A DNA stretch of 64,000 nt, from contig JAIKWA010000050.1 in the NCBI GenBank assembly GCA_024685135.1, positions 20,718 through 84,717 of the forward strand. The letters are read 5' to 3'. A program made the translations under genes and the position numbers. How positions within the stretch are numbered: the stretch's first letter is position 1; each line of letters starts with the position of its first letter. Below, in pieces: positions 1 through 10,052 of the stretch. The DNA comes from Saccharofermentans sp. GTDB lineage: Bacteria > Bacillota > Clostridia > Saccharofermentanales > Saccharofermentanaceae. The notes under the pieces were generated by a model that saw only the letters and a program-made list of their open reading frames with translations, did no database searches and was not told where the DNA came from.

Positions 1-348
1 TACCATAGCTCTCATGATGCCGTCAAACATCTGGTTGAGAGATGAAGAATTACCCATAAAGATATTGTCCTTGTCTGTGCCGAGGATATCGCCAAAGACC
101 TTTCTGATGTCTTCGATACCGGCAGGAACACCGTAGTTACGGACATCCTCGTTCTTGCAGGACTTAAAGCCGCTATCGGAAAGCGAATCGTACATGTGGT
201 TAGTCATGTCAAGCTGCTCGGGAGAAGGCTTACCTCTTGTCATATCGAGTGACAGATCCATAGCCTTGTATTCCTCGTAGAGCTTCATAAGCTCCTGCCT
301 TTGCTGCTCAAGCTCTTGTGCAGACATTTCCTTATAACTCTTCATCAT
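1..348 (-). CDS. PLP-dependent aminotransferase (class I/II, MocR-like/PF12897-type), N-terminal part, runs off the window
   Basis: Minus-strand reading gives MMKSYKEMSAQELEQQRQELMKLYEEYKAMDLSLDMTRGKPSPEQLDM..., with the DMTRGKPSPEQLD signature of this aminotransferase family. Confidence 0.75.
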   Translation of the reverse strand, partial: MMKSYKEMSAQELEQQRQELMKLYEEYKAMDLSLDMTRGKPSPEQLDMTNHMYDSLSDSGFKSCKNEDVRNYGVPAGIEDIRKVFGDILGTDKDNIFMGNSSSLNQMFDGIMRAMV

Positions 349-475
349 GAGCCTTCTTTCTGAAAATGAAATTCTGTAGTGGTAATCTTGCAGTAAATTG
401 ACATAAACCGCCTTAAGACCGTAGTAATTATATTTAAAATGCAATTTCTAGGCAATCATTTTTCATTGTGGTTTC

Positions 476-832
476 TTAAAAAGGTATAATTTCTACATTT
501 TGTACTAAGCAGTCCTTGTTATGCGTTACCTGCCCTATCAAAAATACAACATTTCTGTCTTCGAAACCGTAATGTCTGAGCATATATCCGGTGCATTTAA
601 ATATCTTGCGCTGCTTTGCCGGAGTAACCGTCTCTGCCGATGTGGGATAAGGTCCTTTATTAGACCTCGATCTCACTTCCACGACATAGATATCTTCGTC
701 TTTCTCGAAAACAAGATCCAACTCTCCGACATTATGTACGGCATAGTTTTTGCACACCAGCCGATACCCTTCCTGTTTCATCTGAGATTCGACCGCAGCT
801 TCTGCGATCTTACCGATTTCAACACTTTTCAT
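476..832 (-). CDS. yraN: YraN/UPF0102 family endonuclease-like protein
   Basis: 118 aa; GELDLVFEKDEDIYVVEVRSRS nuclease-like core typical of UPF0102. Confidence 0.85.
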   Translation of the reverse strand: MKSVEIGKIAEAAVESQMKQEGYRLVCKNYAVHNVGELDLVFEKDEDIYVVEVRSRSNKGPYPTSAETVTPAKQRKIFKCTGYMLRHYGFEDRNVVFLIGQVTHNKDCLVQNVEIIPF

Positions 833-942
833 TTGTACTTCACCTCTATTAATTTACTCTTTCTTTTGTTCATTCTTTATATTGAAAGTTGGCATTACGC
901 CCTTTATTATTTAGGAGTCATCTTTGACATTGGAGTGATTAC

Positions 943-2589
943 ATGGACGAAAGGTATAAAGAGTTTGCCGAATTCTACGACAGTCTTAAGGAATACGACG
1001 GCAATGTTTTTACGAGCAATGAATTTGCCAAATATGCGGAAAGCTTAAATGTCTGCAAGATAGAACACTTTATCTATACGGCAGGTGTTCTGACCAAGAA
1101 GCAGATATCTTACATCAGTTCTTACGAACCCGATCCCGAATACAATGAAGTCTCTCGTGACATCAACGGCGATATAAAGAGCGTAGTCAGGTTCTTCTTC
1201 AAGAAATACTCACCCGAGCTTACCCCAACGCAGCAGGAAGCATTTAAATGTTTTTCCACCAGCGTTGATCTCTATCTCGCTTACCGTTACACGATAGAGG
1301 TCTTGTACTATATCAGGTTCTACGAACCCTTATCGGGTATCCCGAATCTCAATTACCTGATAAAGAGATTAAACGAGATCACCTCTTCTGAGATAAGAGA
1401 TAACGAATACTTCTTCTCTTACTTCAACATCAAGCAGAGCTCGAGGATAAACCGTTTCTTCGGCGGCGATGTTGCAGGTATGCTCATCACTGAATTCGCA
1501 AAGAAACTCAATGAGCTCGTTAATCCGGAAGACGGAGAATTCGCTGCACAGATCGGCGGTGACAACTTCGCTATCTACATGAAGTCAGAAAGGCTCAAGG
1601 ATTTCACCGATTTCATCGCAGGCGTTAAGATCGAGATCCGTTACAACAACGACAACTATGTTCACAGCGTATCTGCAAGAGCAGGTATCGTCTATATCGA
1701 TAACAGCTATGTTAACGGCCATGTTGCCATGAACAACGCTTCAAGATGTCTTACATCCGCAAGGCATTCGAACAAAGACTATGTCATCTGGCCTGTCCTC
1801 GAAGATGTAAGTCCGGTAATAAGTCCGGAGTTCATCCTCAATATGGAGAAGGACCTTCTGAACGATATGTTTATCGTTTACTATCAGCCTGTCATTGAAT
1901 CGAAGGACGGAGAGAACAAGATAATCGCCGCAGAAGCACTTGCAAGATGGGTCAAGGACGGTTCTATAATCATCCCTTCGAGATTCATCGATGCTGCAGG
2001 ATCAGACGGACTTATTACCAAGCTCGACCTTTATATCCTTGACAAGACCTGCCTGTTCATCTCAAAGCAGATGGAAGAAGGCACTCCCCTTGTACCTATT
2101 ACCTGCAACATCTCCTATGCGAGCCTGTCAGACGATGTCGTTGTAGGCAAGATCATCGATACATATAACAAATACAATGTCCCCGCAGGAAGCTTCGGTA
2201 TCGAATTCAAGATCCCTGCTGCCGAGCAGGAGGTCAAGATCCTGGAGAATGCCGCTGCCAAGCTCAAGCTTGCAGGCATCAGTCTGACGATCGACGACTT
2301 CGACATGAGCTATAACGCTTCGGGATTATTAGGCGCGCTTCCCATAGACAGCGTAAAGCTGCACTGCGAGAAATTGAATTTTACGAACTCAAGGAGTAGG
2401 ATAATCCTTGAGAATTTGACAGACCTTGCAGCAAAGCTCGGCTTCACCGTCATCTGCGAGAAGATCGAGACCCCTGAGCTCATCGAAGAGTTCAAGAATT
2501 CCGGTTTCTCCCGCTTCCAGACGAGAGCATTCGAGAAGGCACTTTCTGAGAGGTTCTTTATAAACAGACTCAAAAATCCAATCTATTGA
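943..2589 (+). CDS. GGDEF-EAL domain protein (cyclic-di-GMP signalling); GGDEF degenerate (GGDNF), EAL motif present
   Basis: IGGDNFAIYM, AAEALARW, CNIS, TIDDFDMSY, SVKLHCE, CEKIET segments match the GGDEF/EAL layout. Confidence 0.85.
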   Translation: MDERYKEFAEFYDSLKEYDGNVFTSNEFAKYAESLNVCKIEHFIYTAGVLTKKQISYISSYEPDPEYNEVSRDINGDIKSVVRFFFKKYSPELTPTQQEAFKCFSTSVDLYLAYRYTIEVLYYIRFYEPLSGIPNLNYLIKRLNEITSSEIRDNEYFFSYFNIKQSSRINRFFGGDVAGMLITEFAKKLNELVNPEDGEFAAQIGGDNFAIYMKSERLKDFTDFIAGVKIEIRYNNDNYVHSVSARAGIVYIDNSYVNGHVAMNNASRCLTSARHSNKDYVIWPVLEDVSPVISPEFILNMEKDLLNDMFIVYYQPVIESKDGENKIIAAEALARWVKDGSIIIPSRFIDAAGSDGLITKLDLYILDKTCLFISKQMEEGTPLVPITCNISYASLSDDVVVGKIIDTYNKYNVPAGSFGIEFKIPAAEQEVKILENAAAKLKLAGISLTIDDFDMSYNASGLLGALPIDSVKLHCEKLNFTNSRSRIILENLTDLAAKLGFTVICEKIETPELIEEFKNSGFSRFQTRAFEKALSERFFINRLKNPIY

Positions 2590-2597
2590 GGTGACAC

Positions 2598-3788
2598 ATG
2601 ATTTCCAGATCTATCAAGCAACAGTTAGCCGGCGGTTCAGAGATCCGCAAGATGTTCGAAGAGGGCAAGAGACTTAAGGCTATCTACGGTGACGACAACG
2701 TATTCGACTTCTCCATAGGTAACCCTGACTTAGAGCCTCCCAAAGAAGTAACAGAGGCTTTGGCAGAACTTGCAAACAACCCTACTCCCGGCATGCACGG
2801 CTACATGAGCAACAACGGCTACGAATCAACAAGAGCTGCGATCGCTTCCAAGAAGTCTGCTGAATCCGGTTTAGAGATCTCAAGCGGGGCTCTCTGCATG
2901 ACGGTCGGTGCTGCAGCTGCAATGAACGATGTATTGCACTCCATCTTAGATCCCGAAGATGAAGTTATCGTACTTGCTCCTTTCTTCATGGAGTACACTG
3001 GCTATATCAAGAACCACGGCGGCGTTCCGGTTATTGTTCCTACAGACGATAAGTTCATGCCTGTAATAGACAGGATCTCAGATGCTATCACGTCAAAGAC
3101 CAAGGCCATCATCATCAACTCACCTAACAATCCTTCAGGTGTTGTTTATTCAGAGGAGATGCTTACGGCAATTAACGATATGCTCCTTAGCAAGGATCAT
3201 GTTATCCATGTGATCTCCGATGAGCCTTATATCGATCTTGCATACGACGGCATCGAGGTTCCCTGCGCACTTAAGTACATCAAGAACCTTATCGTTTGCT
3301 TCTCATGGAGTAAGTCCTTATCACTCCCCGGTGAGCGTATCGGTTATGCTCTCGTATCCCCTAACCACGAGGACTACGAAGATCTTACTGCTGCAATAGC
3401 AATCTCCAACCGTACACTCGGAAGCGTTAATGCTCCTGCTATCTGGCAGAAGGTTATCGAGAAGGCACTTAATGCTAAGGTCGATGTTGCAAACTACGAG
3501 CATAGAAGAAACCTTCTTTATTCCAACATCATTGATGCAGGCTTCGATGCAGTTAAGCCCAACGGCGCTCTGTATATCTTCATGAACACACCTGAGGGGC
3601 TTGACGATAACGAGTTTGCCAAGGTTTGCGCATCCAAGAATCTCCTTCTCGTTAAGGGTTCTTCCTTCGCTTATCCCGGATACTGCCGTCTCGCATTCTG
3701 CGTATCTGAATCTACTATCGTAAATTCAAGGAAGGCATTCTTTGCCATCGCAGAAGAACTCGGCATCAGGCATAGAGCAAGCCTCTAA
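2598..3788 (+). CDS. Pyridoxal phosphate-dependent aminotransferase (AspC-like)
   Basis: DFSIGNPDLEPP, NSPNNPSGVVYS, SDEPYIDL, SWSKSLSLPGERIGY motifs; RBS gaggtg before ATG. Confidence 0.9.
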   Translation: MISRSIKQQLAGGSEIRKMFEEGKRLKAIYGDDNVFDFSIGNPDLEPPKEVTEALAELANNPTPGMHGYMSNNGYESTRAAIASKKSAESGLEISSGALCMTVGAAAAMNDVLHSILDPEDEVIVLAPFFMEYTGYIKNHGGVPVIVPTDDKFMPVIDRISDAITSKTKAIIINSPNNPSGVVYSEEMLTAINDMLLSKDHVIHVISDEPYIDLAYDGIEVPCALKYIKNLIVCFSWSKSLSLPGERIGYALVSPNHEDYEDLTAAIAISNRTLGSVNAPAIWQKVIEKALNAKVDVANYEHRRNLLYSNIIDAGFDAVKPNGALYIFMNTPEGLDDNEFAKVCASKNLLLVKGSSFAYPGYCRLAFCVSESTIVNSRKAFFAIAEELGIRHRASL

Positions 3789-4426
3789 TCACACAGATCA
3801 CAAACAGCAACAAAACGGTAACCTGCGCCGAGTTCAGTGGCGCAGGTTACTATTGTTAATCGGGGCATTTTGCTGGCACTTGCTGCAATGAGCCCTTCTA
3901 TATCACAGGGTGCTGCATTAAGTGTATCTGTTACTTCAAAATCCAATACTTCTCCCGATACCCGGGTAAAATGGACTTGCGCACCCACCTCTATCTCCTG
4001 GAGCCTGCAAAATATCGTATTAAGATGTCTGTTCCTGTGACCTAATATAGTACTGTTGCCTTTGTCTCCCGGCATAACTGAATCAGGCCATATGCAGACT
4101 CCGTATCTTAAAGCCACTCTGTCACACTCTATATAGCAGGGCTCTAACACTTCTATCGAAGGTATCTCCAGTACTCCTGCCAGATGAAGTGTCTCATTTT
4201 CAAAAGAAGACATATCAAGGTCTTCTTCTCCATTGATCGCCAAAAGGTCAGTGGCAGGCACTTGGATCTCAGACGGGATATCCCCTTCCATATAATCCTC
4301 AACTACATTCTTGGTTATATGTTCTCTTATCAATGTCTTGCAAGGTTCCTTAACGATATATATAAGACCTCCCAAAGATAACATCAGACAGATCACAAGT
4401 CCTGCCACGCTGACCTTACTTCTCAC
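3785..4426 (-). CDS. Sortase
   Basis: N-terminal TM, STILGHRNRH (catalytic His), TIVTC (catalytic Cys), GYRFVAV (catalytic Arg); start overlaps the stop of the LPXTG gene by 4 nt. Confidence 0.85.
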   Translation of the reverse strand: MRSKVSVAGLVICLMLSLGGLIYIVKEPCKTLIREHITKNVVEDYMEGDIPSEIQVPATDLLAINGEEDLDMSSFENETLHLAGVLEIPSIEVLEPCYIECDRVALRYGVCIWPDSVMPGDKGNSTILGHRNRHLNTIFCRLQEIEVGAQVHFTRVSGEVLDFEVTDTLNAAPCDIEGLIAASASKMPRLTIVTCATELGAGYRFVAVCDLCD

Positions 4427-7400
4427 TTACCTTGTGTCCTCCTTCCCTTTGAGATGAATACCGTGACACCTAATGCGCCGGCAAGCGCGATAACGGCTGC
4501 GAGCATGACATGCTCTGAGATCTCCTCGCCTGTACTCGGCAGGTTCTTAACCGTGATGCTCTGATCAGTGCAGTTAAGATCGTTATGTCTTGCAATCTCA
4601 ACATCTGATGTCTGCACACCGGTCTCGATCTCTTCTTCCGTTGCTCTGTCGTAGATATTCTCGAAAACAACAACTATATCTCCTTCAACCATTCCTCTTG
4701 TGGAAAGCTTGACGGGCACTTCTATAACGCCTTCTGACTCTTCAGGCGTGAATGTAACATCTGATGCGACGATCTCACCATTCTCCATGACGGGCGTACC
4801 GTCTCTCATATATAAAGTTGCGACTATCTCATATTCTCTGCCGGGTTCAAGACCATGGTATGTAACCCTGTCAGTTATGGTCACGATGGAATCTGACCTC
4901 ATTGTCTTCAAGTCATCCGAGCTTCTTGCCGTAGTAACCACATAAGATCTTGTAAGGGTCTGATCTTCGTCTTCTATATCCGTATGTTCGCATATCAGGA
5001 CACCTTCTACCGTGAGATATTCGAATATAACGACATCTTCAACATCAAGAGGGATACTGACATCTTCAAATAAGACTTCAACAGATCCGTCAGACGATGC
5101 AGGCGTGAATACAGCACAAGATGTTATCTCATTGCCTGAACCGTCCTTAAGACGCATTCCTGTTGCCTTATCCACGATATAACCTGTTACCGTGTATTCG
5201 ATACCGGGTTCAAGAGACGAGTAAGTAACTATATCCTTAAGATCGAATTCATCGACAAAGCCGAGCGCATGAGTGCCTGTTGCAGTATCAGATGCATCAG
5301 TTCCGATATCAGGCATAGTAAGCGTCTGATCCGTATCTTCGATATCACAATGCTCGAAGGCAGATTCTCCGTCAAATAAAGTCTCGAAGGCAACGATAGA
5401 TGAGCCCTGAAGATCGTTGGTATTTATAACGAACGGAACTTCAACGATCTGGCTTCTTGCAGAAGCTACAAAGGTAACCTCCGATACATAGGCCGAGCCT
5501 TCCATATCGGTAAGCGCTTCACCTGTATCCTTGCACATAAGGCTTCCCTTGAGAATGTATGTATCTCCTATATTAAGCCCGCTCAGGCTGCAGTAGTCTG
5601 TTACCTCTATCTCCTCGCCCCTGCTCAGCATATGCGAATCTGTTATTCCGAGACTTACATCCTTAAGCATTGTGCCTAAGATAGGTCTTACATTAACAAA
5701 GCAATCCGGCATCTGATATTCATCTGCAAAGAAGTTAGATACTATAGGTCTGCTGTTATCTGCAGTTACCGAGAATTCATAGACTGTTTCATCTGCGATA
5801 TATCCCATAGGTGCTTTTGTCTCAACAAGGTAATATGTACCTGCAGAGAGCTTCAGCAATTTATATATACCCTCTTCTTCGCTGTAAGTAAGTGTTCCTC
5901 TTAAGTTTGTTAGTTCCTTATCGTCAAATACTTCAAATTCTGCCCCCTTAAGACCATTCCCCTCTTGATCGGTCTTATTTACATAAACTCCGCCTGCGAT
6001 ATTGGAGATCGCAAGCTCGTATGTTGCAACTTCAAAGCCTTCGATGCATGTATCCTTGGATTCGATAACTACAGGTGCGAAGTTAGGTGTATCCGTACTG
6101 TTACCGTCGCTATCGGTATACAGATATCCGTCAGGAAGACTTGTCTCAACTACGACATAGCTTCCGGGCCTTAATCCTGACACTGTATAGATACCGTTAT
6201 CTTCGACGAAGTCAGCATTACCGTTCGTACTTACGCTATTAGCTTCAGGTTCATCTGATGTATGGATGCCGTCACCATTTGTATCTTCGTAAATGGTAAA
6301 GCCTGCTCCGCTTAAAAGCTCACCTGTATCTATATCCTTCTTTACTACGGATACACTTGCAGTATAAGGAACCTGTAATACATCAAGTGACATATCGTTG
6401 CTATTTCCTACAGTAAAAGGAACAGCCTCGCTTGCAACATAGTATCCAAAAGGAGACTGAGTCTCAATCAGAAGATAAGCTCCCGTAAAAAGTCCTTCAA
6501 TAACGAGCTTGCCGTCCCTATCTGTATCTTCTATCTGAGATCTTGTCTCCATCTCATCGTCGTCTAATATGCCGTTGGCATTAAGATCCTTATACAGATC
6601 GAAGGTGACACAGCTTCCTTCGTAACCGCTTATAGTCTCTCCTGTTACGGAGTCCTTCTTATTTATGGTGACATCTATACATATCCTGTTATTGCATGTT
6701 ACATACAAGGACTGGTTATCAGAGTTCTCTGTAAGGCGGATAACCTTATATTCGGTATCCTCGCCTTCCCAGTAGCACTTATAGCCTGAAGGCGTGATCT
6801 CCTTTACGCGGTACCAGCCAAGAGGAAGGTCTTCGAATCTTGCTATACCTTCAGCATCTGTAGTCTTAATGGCACATACGGTATTCTGCCATTCGGGGCT
6901 TAAACCATTGCCGCCATAGTAGAGATTAAACCTGATATCAGCGATACTTCCGTCCTCAGATACCTTGCCTACTACAAGATCTGCCTGACCTCTGTCGTTG
7001 CTTACATTCTGAGTTATCGTTGTAGCAGAAGGCAGACTTATGTTCTTATACCAGTAGCTTCCGTCTGAAGATCTCGTAAAGCCTTCGGGCGTATAGTATG
7101 TATATGCCGCAGTGCTTCCCTGCATGTATCTGTCGGTAGGAACGATCTCACGAAGCTGATATGTACCGGATGGGACATTAAGCGCAGCAAGGTTACCACC
7201 GCCTCCTGTAGTCCATATGACCTTACCGTCACTACCGGTCACGCCCTTGGCAAGCTTTATCGTTCCGCCTGTATTCCACAGCTCGAACATAAAGCCCTGA
7301 GAGTTATCCTCACTGTCCGCAACGGATTTGTTTACCACAAGAGATGAATTGTTATGGTCGTTGGTACAGGTAAAATCGTATACCTTATATCCTTCTGCGG

Positions 7401-9003
7401 TAAACGAATAAGAATATCTGGTCTGAGATCTTCTGGTCCAGCCCGTAGTCTTATTCTCCACACTGTAGTTTAATACATTGCCGTCCAGGCATTTAAACTG
7501 CGGTATTACAAAATCTTCGTATATCGTATATGTCACACCCTTTTGCAGGGGAAAATACTTACCTGATACCTTAAGACCTGATGCGGTATACCAGTTCCAT
7601 GCACCCGATACATACTTATAGACACCTACAAGGGTATTGCCGCTATACAGACTGAATACTGTCTGATTTACATTCAAACCCGTATTAGTAGTCTTGGTGA
7701 TGGATACCGAAGATGACTCAAGCATAAAGCCTGAGGTGTTACCGGCATTCTGATCGGTAGTCGCCTGATTAGTAACTCTAATGCTCTCACCGCTGAGTCT
7801 GTAATTACTTATGGTCGCATTGTACAGCTCAGTCCAGATACCGCTGCTGTCTATCTTCCTTATCTTGTAGTTCATTGTACCTGTTGTGGTATTTACGTTA
7901 TAAAGGTTCATGTCCACCTGATAGACGTTCTCGTCGAAGAAGCGGTATTCGGCTCTTATATCTTCTACCTGAGGCTCGCCGTCAGCTCCCCAGCCGCTGT
8001 ATCTTAGATCTACTCCATCAGATCCGTCCAAGAGCATAAACGGACAGAAAGTTTCCTTGAGATACAGGAACTTATAGTATCCTTCGTTATCTCTTGTATC
8101 GAAGTCCAGCAAAATCCTCTTAGACCCGTCGTCGCCCCAGTAGTTGACGCAGATACCGTCGAGGCTGTCGTCAGTTACTCTGCCTATGGCATTTGTACCG
8201 GCCCTTGCATCCTCCAAAGTCTCGTATACGCTGAATGTCGCACCCGCAAGTCTCATCCCGCTCGCAGTGCGCTTATCTATATACATGTTGGCATAAGCAT
8301 TGACCGGTGTGGTCCTGAAGCGCTGCATATAGGTAATTACCTTGCCGAGCTTGAGTTCGCCTATTATGTGAGCTACCCTCTTCTCGGATACTCCCGAATC
8401 GGGATCCGAATGCCACATATATGCGCCGTGACCGTCGCTTCCGTCCTTAACACCGGAATAGACACCGATATGAAGGTTCTTACCGTTCTGATCGTAGAAG
8501 AGCAAGACATCACCTGGCACGGAATTTGAAGATATCCAGTTATCTATATCGCTGTCAGACCAGCCTGTGGCATCGAAGGGCGCAGAACCTGCTATGGCCT
8601 TGCGCTCTACATTCGGATCACCTGTATTTATCTCACCTGCAAAGAGCTTCAGATATTCCTGTACCTGCATATTGCCGTCGCAGGCAATATAGCCGTTGAA
8701 ATTACAGCAGCCCGCATCGAGCAGGACTCTTGCAAGATAGTTGGTGCAGTCCATCTCCTCGTAGGACCTTCCGTTATATCTTGCAGCGCAGGAGAGGATC
8801 TTATTCCTCGTCTGCTCTGCTGACCATGGAAACCATTCGGATATGCTTCCGGTATTACCTGTAAAATCGTAGGCATCCATATATAAAGGCGGCGTATATT
8901 CAGGCGCCGCCAAGACAAGAGAACTGCCGTAAAAGCCCAGCACCACGGTAAGCAGTACCAGCATGGCTGTTATCTTGTAAATAGATCTGTTTCTAACTCC
9001 CAT
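4423..9003 (-). CDS. LPXTG-anchored surface protein: N-terminal NlpC/P60-like domain, SpaA/Cna_B repeats, three VaFE-type repeats, sorting signal
   Basis: Signal peptide; DCTNYLARVLLDAGC...PGDVLLFYDQNGKNLHIGVYSG; repeated SGAGFTIYEDTNGDG.../KGAEFEVFDD... Cna_B-type units; IVAFETL/VIFEYL/VVFENIYD with DTDQTLT/DEDQTLT; C-terminal LPSTGEE + TM + KGRRTQGK. Confidence 0.85.
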   Translation of the reverse strand: MGVRNRSIYKITAMLVLLTVVLGFYGSSLVLAAPEYTPPLYMDAYDFTGNTGSISEWFPWSAEQTRNKILSCAARYNGRSYEEMDCTNYLARVLLDAGCCNFNGYIACDGNMQVQEYLKLFAGEINTGDPNVERKAIAGSAPFDATGWSDSDIDNWISSNSVPGDVLLFYDQNGKNLHIGVYSGVKDGSDGHGAYMWHSDPDSGVSEKRVAHIIGELKLGKVITYMQRFRTTPVNAYANMYIDKRTASGMRLAGATFSVYETLEDARAGTNAIGRVTDDSLDGICVNYWGDDGSKRILLDFDTRDNEGYYKFLYLKETFCPFMLLDGSDGVDLRYSGWGADGEPQVEDIRAEYRFFDENVYQVDMNLYNVNTTTGTMNYKIRKIDSSGIWTELYNATISNYRLSGESIRVTNQATTDQNAGNTSGFMLESSSVSITKTTNTGLNVNQTVFSLYSGNTLVGVYKYVSGAWNWYTASGLKVSGKYFPLQKGVTYTIYEDFVIPQFKCLDGNVLNYSVENKTTGWTRRSQTRYSYSFTAEGYKVYDFTCTNDHNNSSLVVNKSVADSEDNSQGFMFELWNTGGTIKLAKGVTGSDGKVIWTTGGGGNLAALNVPSGTYQLREIVPTDRYMQGSTAAYTYYTPEGFTRSSDGSYWYKNISLPSATTITQNVSNDRGQADLVVGKVSEDGSIADIRFNLYYGGNGLSPEWQNTVCAIKTTDAEGIARFEDLPLGWYRVKEITPSGYKCYWEGEDTEYKVIRLTENSDNQSLYVTCNNRICIDVTINKKDSVTGETISGYEGSCVTFDLYKDLNANGILDDDEMETRSQIEDTDRDGKLVIEGLFTGAYLLIETQSPFGYYVASEAVPFTVGNSNDMSLDVLQVPYTASVSVVKKDIDTGELLSGAGFTIYEDTNGDGIHTSDEPEANSVSTNGNADFVEDNGIYTVSGLRPGSYVVVETSLPDGYLYTDSDGNSTDTPNFAPVVIESKDTCIEGFEVATYELAISNIAGGVYVNKTDQEGNGLKGAEFEVFDDKELTNLRGTLTYSEEEGIYKLLKLSAGTYYLVETKAPMGYIADETVYEFSVTADNSRPIVSNFFADEYQMPDCFVNVRPILGTMLKDVSLGITDSHMLSRGEEIEVTDYCSLSGLNIGDTYILKGSLMCKDTGEALTDMEGSAYVSEVTFVASARSQIVEVPFVINTNDLQGSSIVAFETLFDGESAFEHCDIEDTDQTLTMPDIGTDASDTATGTHALGFVDEFDLKDIVTYSSLEPGIEYTVTGYIVDKATGMRLKDGSGNEITSCAVFTPASSDGSVEVLFEDVSIPLDVEDVVIFEYLTVEGVLICEHTDIEDEDQTLTRSYVVTTARSSDDLKTMRSDSIVTITDRVTYHGLEPGREYEIVATLYMRDGTPVMENGEIVASDVTFTPEESEGVIEVPVKLSTRGMVEGDIVVVFENIYDRATEEEIETGVQTSDVEIARHNDLNCTDQSITVKNLPSTGEEISEHVMLAAVIALAGALGVTVFISKGRRTQGK

Positions 9004-9018
9004 CTCATCTCCTCCGTC

Positions 9019-9978
9019 TTAAGCCACTACATCGCAGCTGGCCACTCTCCTGATCTGATTATCTGCCCTCGAATACAGATAAACGCTGTCAGACAATTTG
9101 TCCTGCGAAGACACCTGAGTCATGTTGGTATCCTTAACGAGCTTGAGCAGTTTGGATCTGCCCTTATAGAACTCTGCAGAGAGGATGATGAGGTCGTGTA
9201 TAGAAGACGGCAGGACATAGCAATCCGTACCGATGATGTCAGCCGCCCTCTTGATAACATCGGGATACAAGAGTGCGTCCGCACCGAAATACCCGATGCT
9301 GTTAGTGACCACATATACTCTCTCGTTATTGGGGATATTGTTAAAACCCGGGAACTCCTCGGTCATGTCCACCTTGCTTCCCCTTCTGTCGTTTACGAGC
9401 CTTAAAAGAGTCTGCTCGATCCTCTCGACCATAAAGGGCAGCATATGAGGGGTATTCTTCCTGGCATGCTCGTACAGATCCTCTTCAGACCAGCCTGCGC
9501 TCTGGCAGACCTCATTGGTCACAATAAAGCCGCTCAGGCCCCTCTGATCCACATGAGTGATAGCGCGGTATATGACCGTAAGATCTTCGAATTCTCTGTG
9601 CGGACACTTCTCGATAAGAGAAGCATTCATGTTCTTAGAGATCAGCTGGAAGATTATCTTGTTCTTAAAGCTTGACAGATCGCTCAGATCCGGGATCTTA
9701 GGTGCGACCTTGACTGAATCCTCCAGATATTTTGCCTGGTTTACCATCGTCCTCTCAAAATTGCCCTCTTCGAGATACTGTTCGTACATACGCTCAAGAT
9801 AAAAAGTAGGGGCCACATATGACCCCTTCTTATCCTTCGGCGTGATGGTGATGCCCGTCAGTTCTTCATTTACCTTGCTTACCTTGTGTTCAACGAGTTT
9901 GCAATTGAAATACCGCTCCGGCATGTAATCCATAAACTCATCGAGAACTCTCTTCCTAAACTCTTCAAAATCCATCAT
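9019..9978 (-). CDS. DUF5688-like protein (start corrected to MMDFEEFRKRV...)
   Basis: Strong RBS AAGGAGG upstream of ATGATG at 9978; the ORF-track extension to 10077 runs across a promoter and hairpin. Family assigned from overall sequence character. Confidence 0.7.
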   Translation of the reverse strand: MMDFEEFRKRVLDEFMDYMPERYFNCKLVEHKVSKVNEELTGITITPKDKKGSYVAPTFYLERMYEQYLEEGNFERTMVNQAKYLEDSVKVAPKIPDLSDLSSFKNKIIFQLISKNMNASLIEKCPHREFEDLTVIYRAITHVDQRGLSGFIVTNEVCQSAGWSEEDLYEHARKNTPHMLPFMVERIEQTLLRLVNDRRGSKVDMTEEFPGFNNIPNNERVYVVTNSIGYFGADALLYPDVIKRAADIIGTDCYVLPSSIHDLIILSAEFYKGRSKLLKLVKDTNMTQVSSQDKLSDSVYLYSRADNQIRRVASCDVVA

Positions 9979-10000
9979 CAAGATGACCTCCTTAAATATT

Positions 10001-10044
10001 CCCAATAAAAAACGCACCGGCATGCGGTGCGTTATCTGATTGGG
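10001..10044 (-). promoter_or_regulatory. Leader hairpin/terminator-like element between promoter and RBS (possible attenuator)
   Basis: Minus strand CCCAATcagatAACGCACCG-CATGC-CGGTGCGTTTTTTATTGGG: 9-bp inner stem plus U-tract, and a 6-bp outer stem CCCAAT/ATTGGG. Confidence 0.6.
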
Positions 10045-10052
10045 TAGCCTAT

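Noticed and set aside
521-1048. 175-aa + strand ORF
   Set aside because: Antisense to yraN and overlapping the start of the EAL gene; no recognisable motifs
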